Positions 49,584 to 58,846 of a stretch of DNA of 64,000 bases are shown here, one piece after another. The stretch is from Bradyrhizobium sp. RP6. Its GTDB lineage: Bacteria > Pseudomonadota > Alphaproteobacteria > Rhizobiales > Xanthobacteraceae. The notes under the pieces were generated by a model. That model ran no database searches. It had not been told where the DNA came from and saw only the letters and a program-made list of their open reading frames with translations. A program made the position numbers and the translations under genes. The stretch is taken from NCBI RefSeq assembly GCF_003837805.1, contig NZ_RQIT01000012.1, positions 62,001-126,000 of the forward strand. The letters run 5' to 3'. Every line of letters begins with the position of its first letter. Position 1 is the first letter of the stretch.

Positions 49584-52457
49584 ATGTCTCTGATCCAAGA
49601 CATCGACTTCGGCACGCCGGCTTCCAAATCGGAGACGATGGTGACGCTGACCATCGACGGCAAGGAGGTTACGGTGCCCGAGGGCACCTCCATCATGCGC
49701 GCCGCGATGGATGCAGGCCACCAGATTCCGAAACTCTGCGCGACCGACATGGTCGACGCGTTCGGCTCCTGCCGTCTCTGCCTCGTCGAGGTCGAGGGCC
49801 GCGCCGGCACGCCGGCCTCCTGCACCACGCCTGTGATGAACGGCCTCGTCGTGCACACCCAGACCGAGCGGCTCAAGAAGCTGCGCAAGGGCGTGATGGA
49901 GCTCTACATCTCCGACCATCCGCTCGACTGCCTCACCTGCGGCGCCAACGGGGATTGCGAACTGCAGGACATGGCCGGCGCCGTGGGCCTGCGCGACGTG
50001 CGCTACGGCTATGAGGGCGAGAACCACGTGTTCGCCAATGCCCACGGCTGCGACAACGACCACTGGCTGCCGAAGGACGAGTCCAATCCGTACTTCACCT
50101 ACGATCCCTCCAAGTGCATCGTCTGCTCGCGCTGCGTCCGCGCCTGCGAGGAGGTGCAGGGCACTTTCGCGCTGACCATCTCCGGCCGCGGCTTCGACAG
50201 CCGCGTCTCGCCCGGCATGAGCGAAAGCTTCCTCGGCTCCGAATGCGTCTCCTGCGGCGCCTGCGTGCAGGCCTGCCCGACCGCGACACTGACGGAAAAG
50301 TCCGTGATCGAGATCGGCCAGCCCGAGCATTCCGTCGTCACCACCTGCGCCTATTGCGGCGTCGGCTGCGCCTTCAAGGCCGAGATGCGCGGCGAGGAAG
50401 TGGTGCGCATGGTGCCGTACAAGGACGGCAAGGCCAATCGCGGCCATTCCTGCGTCAAGGGCCGCTTCGCCTGGGGCTACACCAACCACAAGGAACGCAT
50501 TCTTAAACCCATGATCCGCGAGCGCATCGAGGATGCCTGGCGGGAGGTGTCATGGGACGAGGCGTTCTCGTTTGCCGCCGCCAGGATGCGCGGCATCCAG
50601 AAGACATACGGCCGCGACGCCATCGGCGGCATCACCTCGTCCCGCTGCACCAACGAAGAGACCTATCTGGTGCAGAAGCTGATCCGCGCCGGCTTCGGCA
50701 ACAACAACGTCGACACCTGCGCCCGCGTCTGCCATTCGCCGACCGGCTACGGTCTTGCCACCACCTTCGGCACCTCCGCCGGCACGCAGGATTTCGACTC
50801 GGTCGAGGAGACCGATGTCGTGGTCGTCATCGGCGCCAACCCGGCCTCCGCTCACCCCGTCTTCGCCTCGCGGCTGAAGAAGCGGCTGCGCCAGGGCGCA
50901 AAGCTGATCGTGATCGATCCGCGCCGCACCGAGATGGTGGAATCGCCGCACGTGAAGGCACTGCATTTGCCCCTGATGCCCGGCACCAACGTCGCGGTCA
51001 TGACGGCGCTGGCGCATGTCATCGTCACCGAAGGGCTCGTCAACGAAGCGTTCGTGCGCGAGCGCTGCGACTGGAGCGAGTTCGAGGAATGGGCCGCCTT
51101 CGTCGCGCAGCCGAAGAACAGTCCGGAAGCCACCGCGATCCTCACCGGCGTCAATCCCGGGGATCTGCGCGAAGCAGCCCGCACCTACGCGACCGGCGGC
51201 AACGGCGCGATCTATTACGGCCTCGGCGTCACCGAGCACAGCCAGGGCTCCACCACCGTGATCGCGATCGCCAATCTGGCAATGGCGACAGGCAATATCG
51301 GCCGTCCCGGCGTCGGCGTGAACCCGCTGCGCGGCCAGAACAACGTTCAAGGCTCTTGCGACATGGGCTCGTTCCCGCACGAGTTGCCCGGCTACCGCCA
51401 CATCTCGGGCGATGCGGTGCGCGAGCAGTTCGAGGCGCTCTGGAACGCCAAGCTCAACCCGGAGCCCGGCCTGCGCATTCCCAACATGTTCGATGCCGCG
51501 GTCGAAGGCACCTTCATGGGGATCTACGTGCAGGGCGAGGATATCCTGCAATCCGATCCCAACACCAGCCACGTGGTTGCGGCGCTGTCGGCGATGGAGT
51601 GCGTCATCGTCCACGATCTCTTCCTGAACGAGACCGCGAACTACGCCCACGTCTTCCTGCCCGGCTCGAGCTTCCTCGAGAAGGACGGCACCTTCACCAA
51701 CGCCGAGCGCCGCATCCAGCGCGTGCGCAAGGTGATGACGCCGAAGAACGGCATGGCCGACTGGGAGGTCACCATCGGCCTTGCCAAGGCGATGGGCTTC
51801 GAGATGAAGTACAGCCACCCCTCCGAGATCATGGACGAGATCGCGGCGCTGACGCCGACCTTCGCCGGCGTCTCCTACGCCAAGTTGGATGAGCTCGGCT
51901 CGGTGCAGTGGCCCTGCAACGACAGGGCGCCCGAGGGCACGCCGGTGATGCATATCGACGGCTTCGTCCGCGGCAAGGGCAAGTTCGTCGTGACCGAATA
52001 TGTCGCGACCGACGAGCGCACCGGGCCGCGCTATCCGCTGCTGCTCACCACGGGCCGCATCCTGAGCCAGTACAATGTCGGCGCGCAGACGCGGCGCACC
52101 GAGAACGTGGTCTGGCATTCCGAGGACCGGCTGGAGATCCATCCGCACGACGCCGAGCAGCGCGGCGTGCGCGATGGCGACTGGGTGCGGCTGAAGAGCC
52201 GCGCCGGCGAGACCACGTTGCGCGCGGAGATCACCGATCGCGTCGCGCCGGGCGTCGTCTACACCACCTTCCACCATCCGGACACGCAGGCCAACGTCAT
52301 CACGACCGACTATTCGGACTGGGCGACCAATTGTCCCGAATACAAGGTCACGGCGGTGCAGGTTTCGCCGTCGAACGGCCCGTCCGACTGGCAGAAGGCC
52401 TATGACGCGCAGGCGCGGCACTCCCGCCGCATCGCGCCGGCCGAAGCCGCGGAGTAA
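49584..52457 (+). CDS. fdsA: NAD-dependent formate dehydrogenase alpha subunit (Mo/W-bisMGD catalytic subunit)
   Basis: 957 residues with AGGAG before ATG 49584. The N-terminal NuoG-like part binds [2Fe-2S] (C52, C63, C66, C80), a His-Cys3 [4Fe-4S] (H112, C116, C119, C125) and two ferredoxin [4Fe-4S] clusters (C178-C188 and C221-C231). The catalytic part has its own [4Fe-4S] ligands (C255, C258, C262, C290). The metal-binding Cys is C383 followed by H384 in TCARVCHSPTGYG; it is cysteine, not selenocysteine. It oxidises formate to CO2, the last step of oxalate breakdown by the Frc/Oxc route. All expected ligands are intact. Confidence 0.97.
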   Translation: MSLIQDIDFGTPASKSETMVTLTIDGKEVTVPEGTSIMRAAMDAGHQIPKLCATDMVDAFGSCRLCLVEVEGRAGTPASCTTPVMNGLVVHTQTERLKKLRKGVMELYISDHPLDCLTCGANGDCELQDMAGAVGLRDVRYGYEGENHVFANAHGCDNDHWLPKDESNPYFTYDPSKCIVCSRCVRACEEVQGTFALTISGRGFDSRVSPGMSESFLGSECVSCGACVQACPTATLTEKSVIEIGQPEHSVVTTCAYCGVGCAFKAEMRGEEVVRMVPYKDGKANRGHSCVKGRFAWGYTNHKERILKPMIRERIEDAWREVSWDEAFSFAAARMRGIQKTYGRDAIGGITSSRCTNEETYLVQKLIRAGFGNNNVDTCARVCHSPTGYGLATTFGTSAGTQDFDSVEETDVVVVIGANPASAHPVFASRLKKRLRQGAKLIVIDPRRTEMVESPHVKALHLPLMPGTNVAVMTALAHVIVTEGLVNEAFVRERCDWSEFEEWAAFVAQPKNSPEATAILTGVNPGDLREAARTYATGGNGAIYYGLGVTEHSQGSTTVIAIANLAMATGNIGRPGVGVNPLRGQNNVQGSCDMGSFPHELPGYRHISGDAVREQFEALWNAKLNPEPGLRIPNMFDAAVEGTFMGIYVQGEDILQSDPNTSHVVAALSAMECVIVHDLFLNETANYAHVFLPGSSFLEKDGTFTNAERRIQRVRKVMTPKNGMADWEVTIGLAKAMGFEMKYSHPSEIMDEIAALTPTFAGVSYAKLDELGSVQWPCNDRAPEGTPVMHIDGFVRGKGKFVVTEYVATDERTGPRYPLLLTTGRILSQYNVGAQTRRTENVVWHSEDRLEIHPHDAEQRGVRDGDWVRLKSRAGETTLRAEITDRVAPGVVYTTFHHPDTQANVITTDYSDWATNCPEYKVTAVQVSPSNGPSDWQKAYDAQARHSRRIAPAEAAE

Positions 52458-52461
52458 CCGC

Positions 52462-53289
52462 ATGCACGTGCCGGTTCAGGCCATCGACCGCGAGATCTGG
52501 CGCGACGGCATCGCGTCAGAGGGCGCTCGGCTGATCCCCGAGGAGACACCGCTGGCGCTGACCTATAACGGAGGCACCTACGCCGTCATGATGGGGACGC
52601 CGCAGAACCTCGAGGATTTTGCGGTCGGCTTCAGCGTCAACGAAGGCATCGTCGGTTCGCTCGACGACATTCGCTCGCTCGACGTGGTCCGTCTCGACGA
52701 CGGCATCGAGCTGCGGATGTGGCTGGCGCCGGAGGATGCTGCGCGCATCAGCGAACGCCGTCGGCACGTCGCGGGACCCACCGGCTGCGGCATCTGCGGC
52801 ATCGAGTCCATTGCCGAGGCGGTGCGGCCGGCGGCCGTGATACCGCAGGGGCAGACCTTCACGCCGGAGCAAATCATGACAGCGATGCAGGCCATCGCGC
52901 CCTTGCAATCGATCAACATGCAAACCCGCGCCGTTCACGCCGCCGCGTTCTGGGCCCCTGCAGGCGGCATCGTCGCGCTGCGCGAGGATGTCGGCCGTCA
53001 CAACGCGCTCGACAAGCTCGCCGGGGCGTTATCACGCAGCCGCACGGATGCGCGCGGCGGCATGGTGCTGCTGACGAGCCGCGTCTCGGTGGAAATGGTG
53101 CAGAAGACGGCCGCGATCGGCGCCCCCGTGATGGTCGCCGTGTCTGCACCGACCGCACTCGCGGTACGCACGGCGGAAGCCGCCGGCATCACGCTGATCG
53201 CGATCGCCCGGCAGGACGGGTTCGAGATATTTTCGCATGGCAGCCGGATCGTCGCGCGCCATGCCACGGAGGTTGCCAATGTCGCCTGA
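52462..53289 (+). CDS. fdhD: Formate dehydrogenase accessory sulfurtransferase FdhD
   Basis: 275 residues from ATG 52462, four bases after the fdsA stop, whose end supplies the GGAG ribosome site. Conserved FdhD blocks are EETPLALTYNGGTYAVMMGTP in parts (PLALTYNGGTYAVMM), LEDFAVGFSVNEGIV, the CxxC site in GPTGCGICGIESI, and ALREDVGRHNALDKLAGAL. FdhD delivers sulfur from a cysteine desulfurase to the molybdenum cofactor, which the enzyme needs for activity. The 3' end overlaps fdsD by 11 bases. Confidence 0.95.
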   Translation: MHVPVQAIDREIWRDGIASEGARLIPEETPLALTYNGGTYAVMMGTPQNLEDFAVGFSVNEGIVGSLDDIRSLDVVRLDDGIELRMWLAPEDAARISERRRHVAGPTGCGICGIESIAEAVRPAAVIPQGQTFTPEQIMTAMQAIAPLQSINMQTRAVHAAAFWAPAGGIVALREDVGRHNALDKLAGALSRSRTDARGGMVLLTSRVSVEMVQKTAAIGAPVMVAVSAPTALAVRTAEAAGITLIAIARQDGFEIFSHGSRIVARHATEVANVA

Positions 53290-53512
53290 CCGCCTGATCT
53301 ACATGGCCAACCAGATCGGCAAATTCTTCCAGACCCAGGGCCATGACAAGGCCGTGCCGGGGATTGCCGAGCACATCAAGAAATTCTGGGATCCCCGGAT
53401 GAAGCGCGCGATCTTCGCCCATCTCGATGCGGGCGGTGCGGGCCTGGCGCCTGATGTGCGCGAGGCCCTTACCTCGTTGAAGCAGGCGACGTCCCTTCCA
53501 GCAGCGCCCTGA
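53279..53512 (+). CDS. fdsD: Formate dehydrogenase delta subunit FdsD
   Basis: 77 residues, start ATG 53279 inside the end of fdhD with GGAGG 6 bases upstream. The opening MSPDRLIYMANQIGKFFQTQ and the block WDPRMKRAIFAHLDAGGAGL are characteristic of FdsD. It is a small subunit needed for assembly or stability of the FdsABG complex and its cofactor. Its last 44 bases overlap, tail to tail, with the end of glnE on the other strand. Confidence 0.94.
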   Translation: MSPDRLIYMANQIGKFFQTQGHDKAVPGIAEHIKKFWDPRMKRAIFAHLDAGGAGLAPDVREALTSLKQATSLPAAP

Positions 53513-56456
53513 ACACGCGCCGCACCTCGCTTTGCGTTTCCTTCACCCGCGCCTCCAGCGACGAGAAATCCGGCGCATCGCCCGCGCGCGCCATCACACG
53601 CAGGAGGTCGGTGCCAGCGGTCTCCGGCTTGAAGCGCTCGCTGACGCAAAGCCGCAGGATCTGCGTCAGGTCGTGATAGAGCCGCGCCGCGGCACGCAGG
53701 ATCTCGGTCTCGGACTGTGCGAGCACACCGAGCCTGCATGCATTTTCCAGCACCTGCATGGTGCTGACGTCGAGAATGTTCGGCTTCTCGTGGGCATGCA
53801 CGAGCTGGAGGTATTGAGCGATGAAATCGATGTCGACCATGCCGCCGGCGGCATGCTTGATATCCCAGCAATCGGCCTCGCCCTTTTCCTGCGCGATCGC
53901 GCGCCGCATGTCGGCGACATCGTTGGCCGTGATTGCGGGATCGCGGCGGCGGGTCAGGACATCGCGGATGACGCGCTCGATCCGCTCCCTGAATTCGGGC
54001 GACGCCGAGACCACGCGCGCGCGCGTCAACGCCATATGCTCCCAGGTCCAGGCCTCGGCGGCCTGGTAGTCCGCGAATGAAACGAGACTCGAGGCCACCG
54101 GGCCGGCGCGCCCCGATGGCCGCAGCCGCATGTCGATCTCGTAGAGCACGCCGTAATTGGTGCGCGTCGTGAAGGCGCTGATCAGGCGCTGGGTGAAACG
54201 CGCGAAATAGTGCGCGCCGTGAAGCGATTTCGGCCCATCGGAGTCCGGATTGTCGCTGTCGAAGTCGTAGAGCAGGATCAGGTCGAGGTCGGACGACGCC
54301 GTCATCTCGCGGCTGCCGAGCCGGCCCATCGCGATGATCGCGGTCTCCTGCCCCTTGATCCGGCCGTGCTGCGCGGCAAAGCGATCGGCGACGAGGCCGT
54401 GCACGGTATGGACGATGCCTTCGGCAACATCGGCAAAGGCCGTGCTCGCCTGCTGCGCCGAGACGGTGCCGGACAGGATACGCGTGCCGATCAGGAACAG
54501 GCTCTCTTGCCCGAATAGGCGCAGGCGATCGAGAAACTCTTCGTAGGAGTCCGCGTCTCGCACGGTGGCCGCGAGCCGGCCCGACAATTCCTGCCTGTCG
54601 GGCATGGCGCCGAAGAAGCGCGGATCGATCAGACCATCCATGAGCTGCGGCTGCCGCGCCAGCATCTCGCCGAGCCGCGGCGCCGCCCCCAGCACCAGCG
54701 CCACCAGCGCGACGAGATCGCGGTTCTGGCCGAGCAGCGTGATCAGCCGGCCACCGCGCTGGAGCGCCCCGAGGAAATGATCGAACGCCACGACGGCGCG
54801 ATCCGGCTCCTCGGCATGGGCAAGGCCGTCGATCAGAGCCGGCACGAATTCGACGAAGGCGCTGCGCGTCGCCTCATTGCGGAAGACGCGGTAGTCGCCG
54901 GTGATCCAGTCGCGCACGGTCTGCGCGACCGCGGCGGGCTTCTTGAAGCCGAGCGTCGCCAGGTGCTGGAGCAGGCGCGGGTCGTCGGGACCCGCACTGT
55001 AGTCGAGCGCCGGCAGCCTGGCCGTCCCGGTCGGATCGTCGCCCTCGAACAGTTTCTCGTAGTGACCCTGGACGATCTGGAGCTGGCGCAATAGGTCGCG
55101 CGCAAAGGCGTCGCGATCCTGATAGCCGAAGAACCACGCGAAGCGCTCGACCGCTTGCTTGTCCTCAGGCAGCGTATGGGTCTGCTCGTCGGCGATCATC
55201 TGGAGGCGATGCTCGACCCGGCGCAGGAATTCATAGGCCGTGGTCAGCTCGTCGCGCGCCGCAGAGGTGATCCAGTTGCTGGAGGCGAGCACATCGAGCG
55301 CCATCAGCGTCGGCCGCACCCGCAACTCCGGATGGCGGCCGCCGGCGATCAGCTGCTGCGTCTGCGCGAAGAACTCGATCTCGCGGATGCCGCCGCGCCC
55401 GACCTTGACGTTATGTCCCTCGACCGCGATCTCGCTCTGGCCGCGATAGGTCTGCATCTGCCGCTTCATGTCGTGAACGTCGGCGAGCGCGGCGAAGTCG
55501 AGATGCTTGCGCCAGACGAATGGCGCGATCTCCGCAAGCAGCGCCTCGCCGGCCCTGGCATCGCCGGCACAGGCCCGCGCCTTGATCATCGCAGCGCGCT
55601 CCCAGGTGCGCCCTTCCCGCTCATAATAGTTCAGTGCCGCGTCCCGCGAGATCGCCACCTGCGTCGAGGACGGATCGGGCCGCAGGCGCAGATCGACCCG
55701 GAAGACGTAACCTTCATAGGTGCGCTGCTGGAGGATGCGCGCCATGCCCTGCGTGACCCGGACGAAGAACGGCTGCGGCTCGATGTCCGCCGCCAGCGTC
55801 GTCGTATCGGGATCGAAGAACACGATCAGATCGATGTCGCTGGAATAGTTCAGCTCGCCCGCGCCCATCTTGCCCATCGCAAGCACGATCAGCCCGCAGC
55901 CCTCTTCGGGCGCCTCCGGATTGGGCGGCGAGAGCTTGCCGCGTGCGGCTTCCTGCCGCAGCAGATATTGCAGCGCGGCCTGCACGGAGGACACGGCAAC
56001 ATCGGTGAGCGCCGCCGTCACCCGCATCACCGGCCAGACACCGCCGATGTCGCACAGCGCGATCAGCAGCGCGGCCTCGGCCTTCATCCGGCGAAGCAGC
56101 CGCATCACCTCGGCCTCGTCAGGTGCCGCGAGCACCGCGCCCCTTGCCTCGACGATCAGTGCGGCGAGATGCGTATCCGGATCGCATTCGAGCAGCCGGA
56201 TCAGGCGCGGGGCATCGGCGCGCACCAGGTCGAACAGATAGGGCGAGAATTCCGCGATCCCGGCCAGGATGTCGCGGGTGAAGCGATGGCCCAGGAGCGC
56301 TTCCAGACGGGCCGATTGGGCCGGCTCGAGCTCGGCCAGCCAGCTTTCGAAACGTCGCTCGTCGGTTGTGGAAGCGGCAATATGGGGAGCCTCCGCGAAG
56401 CGTGCGGACAGTCTCTCACCATGCTTGTCCGCGTTTCCCGGCGCGGAGTGGTTCAT
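53469..56456 (-). CDS. glnE: Bifunctional glutamine synthetase adenylyltransferase/deadenylylase
   Basis: 995 residues, the length expected in rhizobia. Two nucleotidyltransferase domains carry the paired-Asp metal motifs: the N-terminal one in MGAGELNYSSDIDLIVFFD (deadenylylation) and the C-terminal one in LGSREMTASSDLDLILLYD (adenylylation). Helical regulatory linkers lie between. It turns glutamine synthetase off and on in response to PII and glutamine in the cytoplasm. The start at 56456 overlaps the histidine kinase stop (ATGA), so it is coupled to the two-component pair. The last 14 codons overlap the opposing fdsD gene. Confidence 0.96.
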   Translation of the reverse strand: MNHSAPGNADKHGERLSARFAEAPHIAASTTDERRFESWLAELEPAQSARLEALLGHRFTRDILAGIAEFSPYLFDLVRADAPRLIRLLECDPDTHLAALIVEARGAVLAAPDEAEVMRLLRRMKAEAALLIALCDIGGVWPVMRVTAALTDVAVSSVQAALQYLLRQEAARGKLSPPNPEAPEEGCGLIVLAMGKMGAGELNYSSDIDLIVFFDPDTTTLAADIEPQPFFVRVTQGMARILQQRTYEGYVFRVDLRLRPDPSSTQVAISRDAALNYYEREGRTWERAAMIKARACAGDARAGEALLAEIAPFVWRKHLDFAALADVHDMKRQMQTYRGQSEIAVEGHNVKVGRGGIREIEFFAQTQQLIAGGRHPELRVRPTLMALDVLASSNWITSAARDELTTAYEFLRRVEHRLQMIADEQTHTLPEDKQAVERFAWFFGYQDRDAFARDLLRQLQIVQGHYEKLFEGDDPTGTARLPALDYSAGPDDPRLLQHLATLGFKKPAAVAQTVRDWITGDYRVFRNEATRSAFVEFVPALIDGLAHAEEPDRAVVAFDHFLGALQRGGRLITLLGQNRDLVALVALVLGAAPRLGEMLARQPQLMDGLIDPRFFGAMPDRQELSGRLAATVRDADSYEEFLDRLRLFGQESLFLIGTRILSGTVSAQQASTAFADVAEGIVHTVHGLVADRFAAQHGRIKGQETAIIAMGRLGSREMTASSDLDLILLYDFDSDNPDSDGPKSLHGAHYFARFTQRLISAFTTRTNYGVLYEIDMRLRPSGRAGPVASSLVSFADYQAAEAWTWEHMALTRARVVSASPEFRERIERVIRDVLTRRRDPAITANDVADMRRAIAQEKGEADCWDIKHAAGGMVDIDFIAQYLQLVHAHEKPNILDVSTMQVLENACRLGVLAQSETEILRAAARLYHDLTQILRLCVSERFKPETAGTDLLRVMARAGDAPDFSSLEARVKETQSEVRRVFRALLEGTSPASTR

Positions 56457-57907
56457 GCCACCTTCTGTGGCACATCCGGCATTGGCGGAGCAACCCTGTC
56501 GCCCGCACGCGCCGGCAGCACCAGCGTGGCGACAAGACCGGGATGGGCATCGCCCAGCCGCAGTTCTCCGCCATGCAGCGTGGCAACAGCCGAGGCGAGG
56601 CTGAGGCCGAGGCCGGAGCCCGGCAGCGTGCGACTCGCCTCCAGCCGGACGAATCGCTCGACGACATGCTTGCGGTCGCTTTCGGGGATCCCGGGGCCGC
56701 GATCGGTGACGCTGAGCAGCGCCTGATCGCCCTCACGCCGGGCCTCGATCGTGATCTGCCGGCTATCCATGCTGACCACGGTTCCCGCGGGTTGCGAAGC
56801 GGGCTTGCCGTACTTGATCGCATTCTCGACCAGATTGGCGAGCGCCTGGCTGATCAACTCGCGGTTGGCATGAACCGGCGTCGGATCGGCCTTCACCTTC
56901 AAGGTCATGCCGTCGTCCTCAGCCAGGGGCTCGTAGAGCTCGTGGATGCCATTGGCGACCTCGGCGGCGTCGAAATCATCCATGTTGCCGCGCGCCTGTC
57001 CGGACTCGGCGCGCGCGATCATCAGAAGCGCATTGAAAGTGCGAATCAGTCCGTCGGATTCCTCGATGGTCCGCTCCAGCGCGGCACGGTAATCGGCCTC
57101 GCAGCCTGATCTCGCCAGCGCCTCCTCGGCGCGATTGCGCAGCCGCGTCAACGGCGTCTTGAGGTCGTGGGCGATGTTGTCGGAGACCTCCTTCAGGCCC
57201 GCCATCAGCGCCTCGATCCGCTCGAGCATGGCGTTGAGGTTCTCGGCGAGACGATCGATCTCGTCGCCGCTGCGCCCCACGGGCAGGCGCTCGCTGAGAT
57301 CTCCGGTCATGATCCGCTGCGCTGTGCCGGTCATCGCGTCGATGCGCCTCAGCACCCTCCGCGCGACGAAAATGCCGCCGGCGAGGCCAAGCACCACCAC
57401 GATGAGGACCGACCATTGCGCCGCCTTGGCGACGATACCGAACAGGCGCCGCCGCTCGGCGAGGTCGCGGCCGATCAGAAGCCGGAAGCCGTTTTCCAAT
57501 TCGGTGACGCGAACGAGCGCGCGATGGTCGCGATCATCCGTATCCTCGATCCGCCGGTAGGCGGTCTCGGACCAGCCACGGGTCGCCATCACGCCGGGCG
57601 CGAGCGAGCCGACATTGCCGGCAACCGCCTGACCGGTCGGGGTGGTCACGAGATAGAGGTTCGCGCCCGGGCGCAGCGCCCGATATTCGATCGTCCGCAC
57701 GAGGCCAAACAGGCCGCGACGCCCGTAGATCTCGTTGATCTCCGAGGTTTCGGCATTGACCGTCTGCGTGATTTCCTCGGTGATAAGCCGCCGCGTGTTC
57801 CAGGCGAAATAGGCCAGCAGCGAGGCCGCGAATATCGCGAACAGCAGCAGATAGACCAGCGTCAGCCGGAACGCCGTGGTGCGGACGAGTTTACCGAATG
57901 CCGTCAC
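56453..57907 (-). CDS. Two-component sensor histidine kinase
   Basis: 484 residues. A first helix (about 14-35, LTLVYLLLFAIFAASLLAYFA), a periplasmic domain of about 125 residues, and a second helix (about 164-182, WSVLIVVVLGLAGGIFVA) lead to a HAMP domain and the HisKA box DNIAHDLKTPLTRLRNRA with H247. The HATPase boxes are NLVENAIKYGKP, VTDRGPGIPE and GSGLGLSLASAV. It should phosphorylate the OmpR-type regulator just upstream, whose end it overlaps by 17 bases. The neighbouring degP gene suggests an envelope-stress role; the signal is unknown. Confidence 0.93.
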   Translation of the reverse strand: MTAFGKLVRTTAFRLTLVYLLLFAIFAASLLAYFAWNTRRLITEEITQTVNAETSEINEIYGRRGLFGLVRTIEYRALRPGANLYLVTTPTGQAVAGNVGSLAPGVMATRGWSETAYRRIEDTDDRDHRALVRVTELENGFRLLIGRDLAERRRLFGIVAKAAQWSVLIVVVLGLAGGIFVARRVLRRIDAMTGTAQRIMTGDLSERLPVGRSGDEIDRLAENLNAMLERIEALMAGLKEVSDNIAHDLKTPLTRLRNRAEEALARSGCEADYRAALERTIEESDGLIRTFNALLMIARAESGQARGNMDDFDAAEVANGIHELYEPLAEDDGMTLKVKADPTPVHANRELISQALANLVENAIKYGKPASQPAGTVVSMDSRQITIEARREGDQALLSVTDRGPGIPESDRKHVVERFVRLEASRTLPGSGLGLSLASAVATLHGGELRLGDAHPGLVATLVLPARAGDRVAPPMPDVPQKVA

Positions 57908-58571
57908 GGATCATGTATCCGGCGCCGCGGATCGTGTGCAGCAGCGGGCGCTCGAAACCCTTGTCGATCTTGGAGCGGAGCCGCGAAATGTGCACGTCGA
58001 TCACGTTGGTCTGCGGATCGAAATGATAGTCCCAGACGTTCTCGAGCAGCATGGTGCGTGTCACCACCTGGCCGGCGTGCTTCATGAGATATTCGAGCAG
58101 GCGGAATTCGCGCGGCTGCAGCGTCAGCTCGTCCTTGCCGCGGGCGACGCGATGCGACAGCCGATCGAGCTCGAGATCGCCGACACGGTAGAGCGTGTCC
58201 TCGGCGGGGCCGCCGCGACGGCGCGACAGCACTTCGACACGAGCCAGGAGCTCGGCGAAAGAATAGGGCTTTGGCAGATAATCGTCGCCGCCGGCACGCA
58301 GGCCCTTGATGCGGTCGTCGACCTGCCCGAGCGCGGAGAGAATCAGCACCGGCGTCGTGTTGCCCTTGTCGCGCAGTGCGCCGATCAGCGACAGGCCGTC
58401 GCGCTTGGGCAGCATGCGATCGACCACCAGCACGTCGTAATCGCCGTTCTCGGCCATCGCGAGGCCTTCCTCGCCGTCAGCGGCGTGGTCGGCAATGTGT
58501 CCGACTTCGCGGAACGCCTTGGCGAGGTAGTCGGCGGATTCGCGGTCGTCTTCGATGATGAGGAGGCGCAT
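57891..58571 (-). CDS. OmpR family response regulator
   Basis: 226 residues from ATG 58571; an in-frame TTG at 58601 would add ten residues and cannot be excluded. The receiver domain has the acidic pair in LLIIEDDRES, the phosphoacceptor D51 in VLVVDRMLP, and the Lys of YLPKPYSFAELLARVE. The C-terminal winged helix contains LTLQPREFRLLEYLMKHAG and VIDVHISRLRSKID. Partner of the adjacent histidine kinase. It lies 275 bases downstream of degP on the same strand. Confidence 0.94.
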   Translation of the reverse strand: MRLLIIEDDRESADYLAKAFREVGHIADHAADGEEGLAMAENGDYDVLVVDRMLPKRDGLSLIGALRDKGNTTPVLILSALGQVDDRIKGLRAGGDDYLPKPYSFAELLARVEVLSRRRGGPAEDTLYRVGDLELDRLSHRVARGKDELTLQPREFRLLEYLMKHAGQVVTRTMLLENVWDYHFDPQTNVIDVHISRLRSKIDKGFERPLLHTIRGAGYMIRDGIR

Positions 58572-58750
58572 CGTGCGTTCGGCGGCGGTCAAGGAGGTCA
58601 ACCTTCTCTAAACATGGCGCGAGCGGCAACGGCATGCAAGCCGAGCGGGAGAGTCTCGAAGCAGGAAAAAGGCGGGCGGTGAAGCTGGGGGGACCTCACC
58701 GCCCTAGGCCTTCCGACGGAGGGGGGCGTAATTCCACCGGAAGGTAGACA

Positions 58751-58778
58751 GGGGAAGCCAGCGTTGCGCTGCTTCCCC
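58751..58778 (-). terminator. Hairpin in the gap after degP
   Basis: GGGGAAG (58751-58757) with CTTCCCC (58772-58778), continued by CAGCG/CGCTG after a one-base bulge. It lies 69 bases after the degP stop and before the response regulator. No T run follows on the leftward strand, so termination strength is uncertain. Confidence 0.45.
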
Positions 58779-58846
58779 GAAGGGCACCGGCGGCGGGGGC
58801 GACTGATGCCGGCGATACCCCTCATCTCGTAGGCCTCCTTACGGCC

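Noticed and set aside
49584..52457. Selenocysteine formate dehydrogenase
   Set aside because: The frame has no in-frame TGA; the metal ligand is an ordinary Cys (C383) followed by His.
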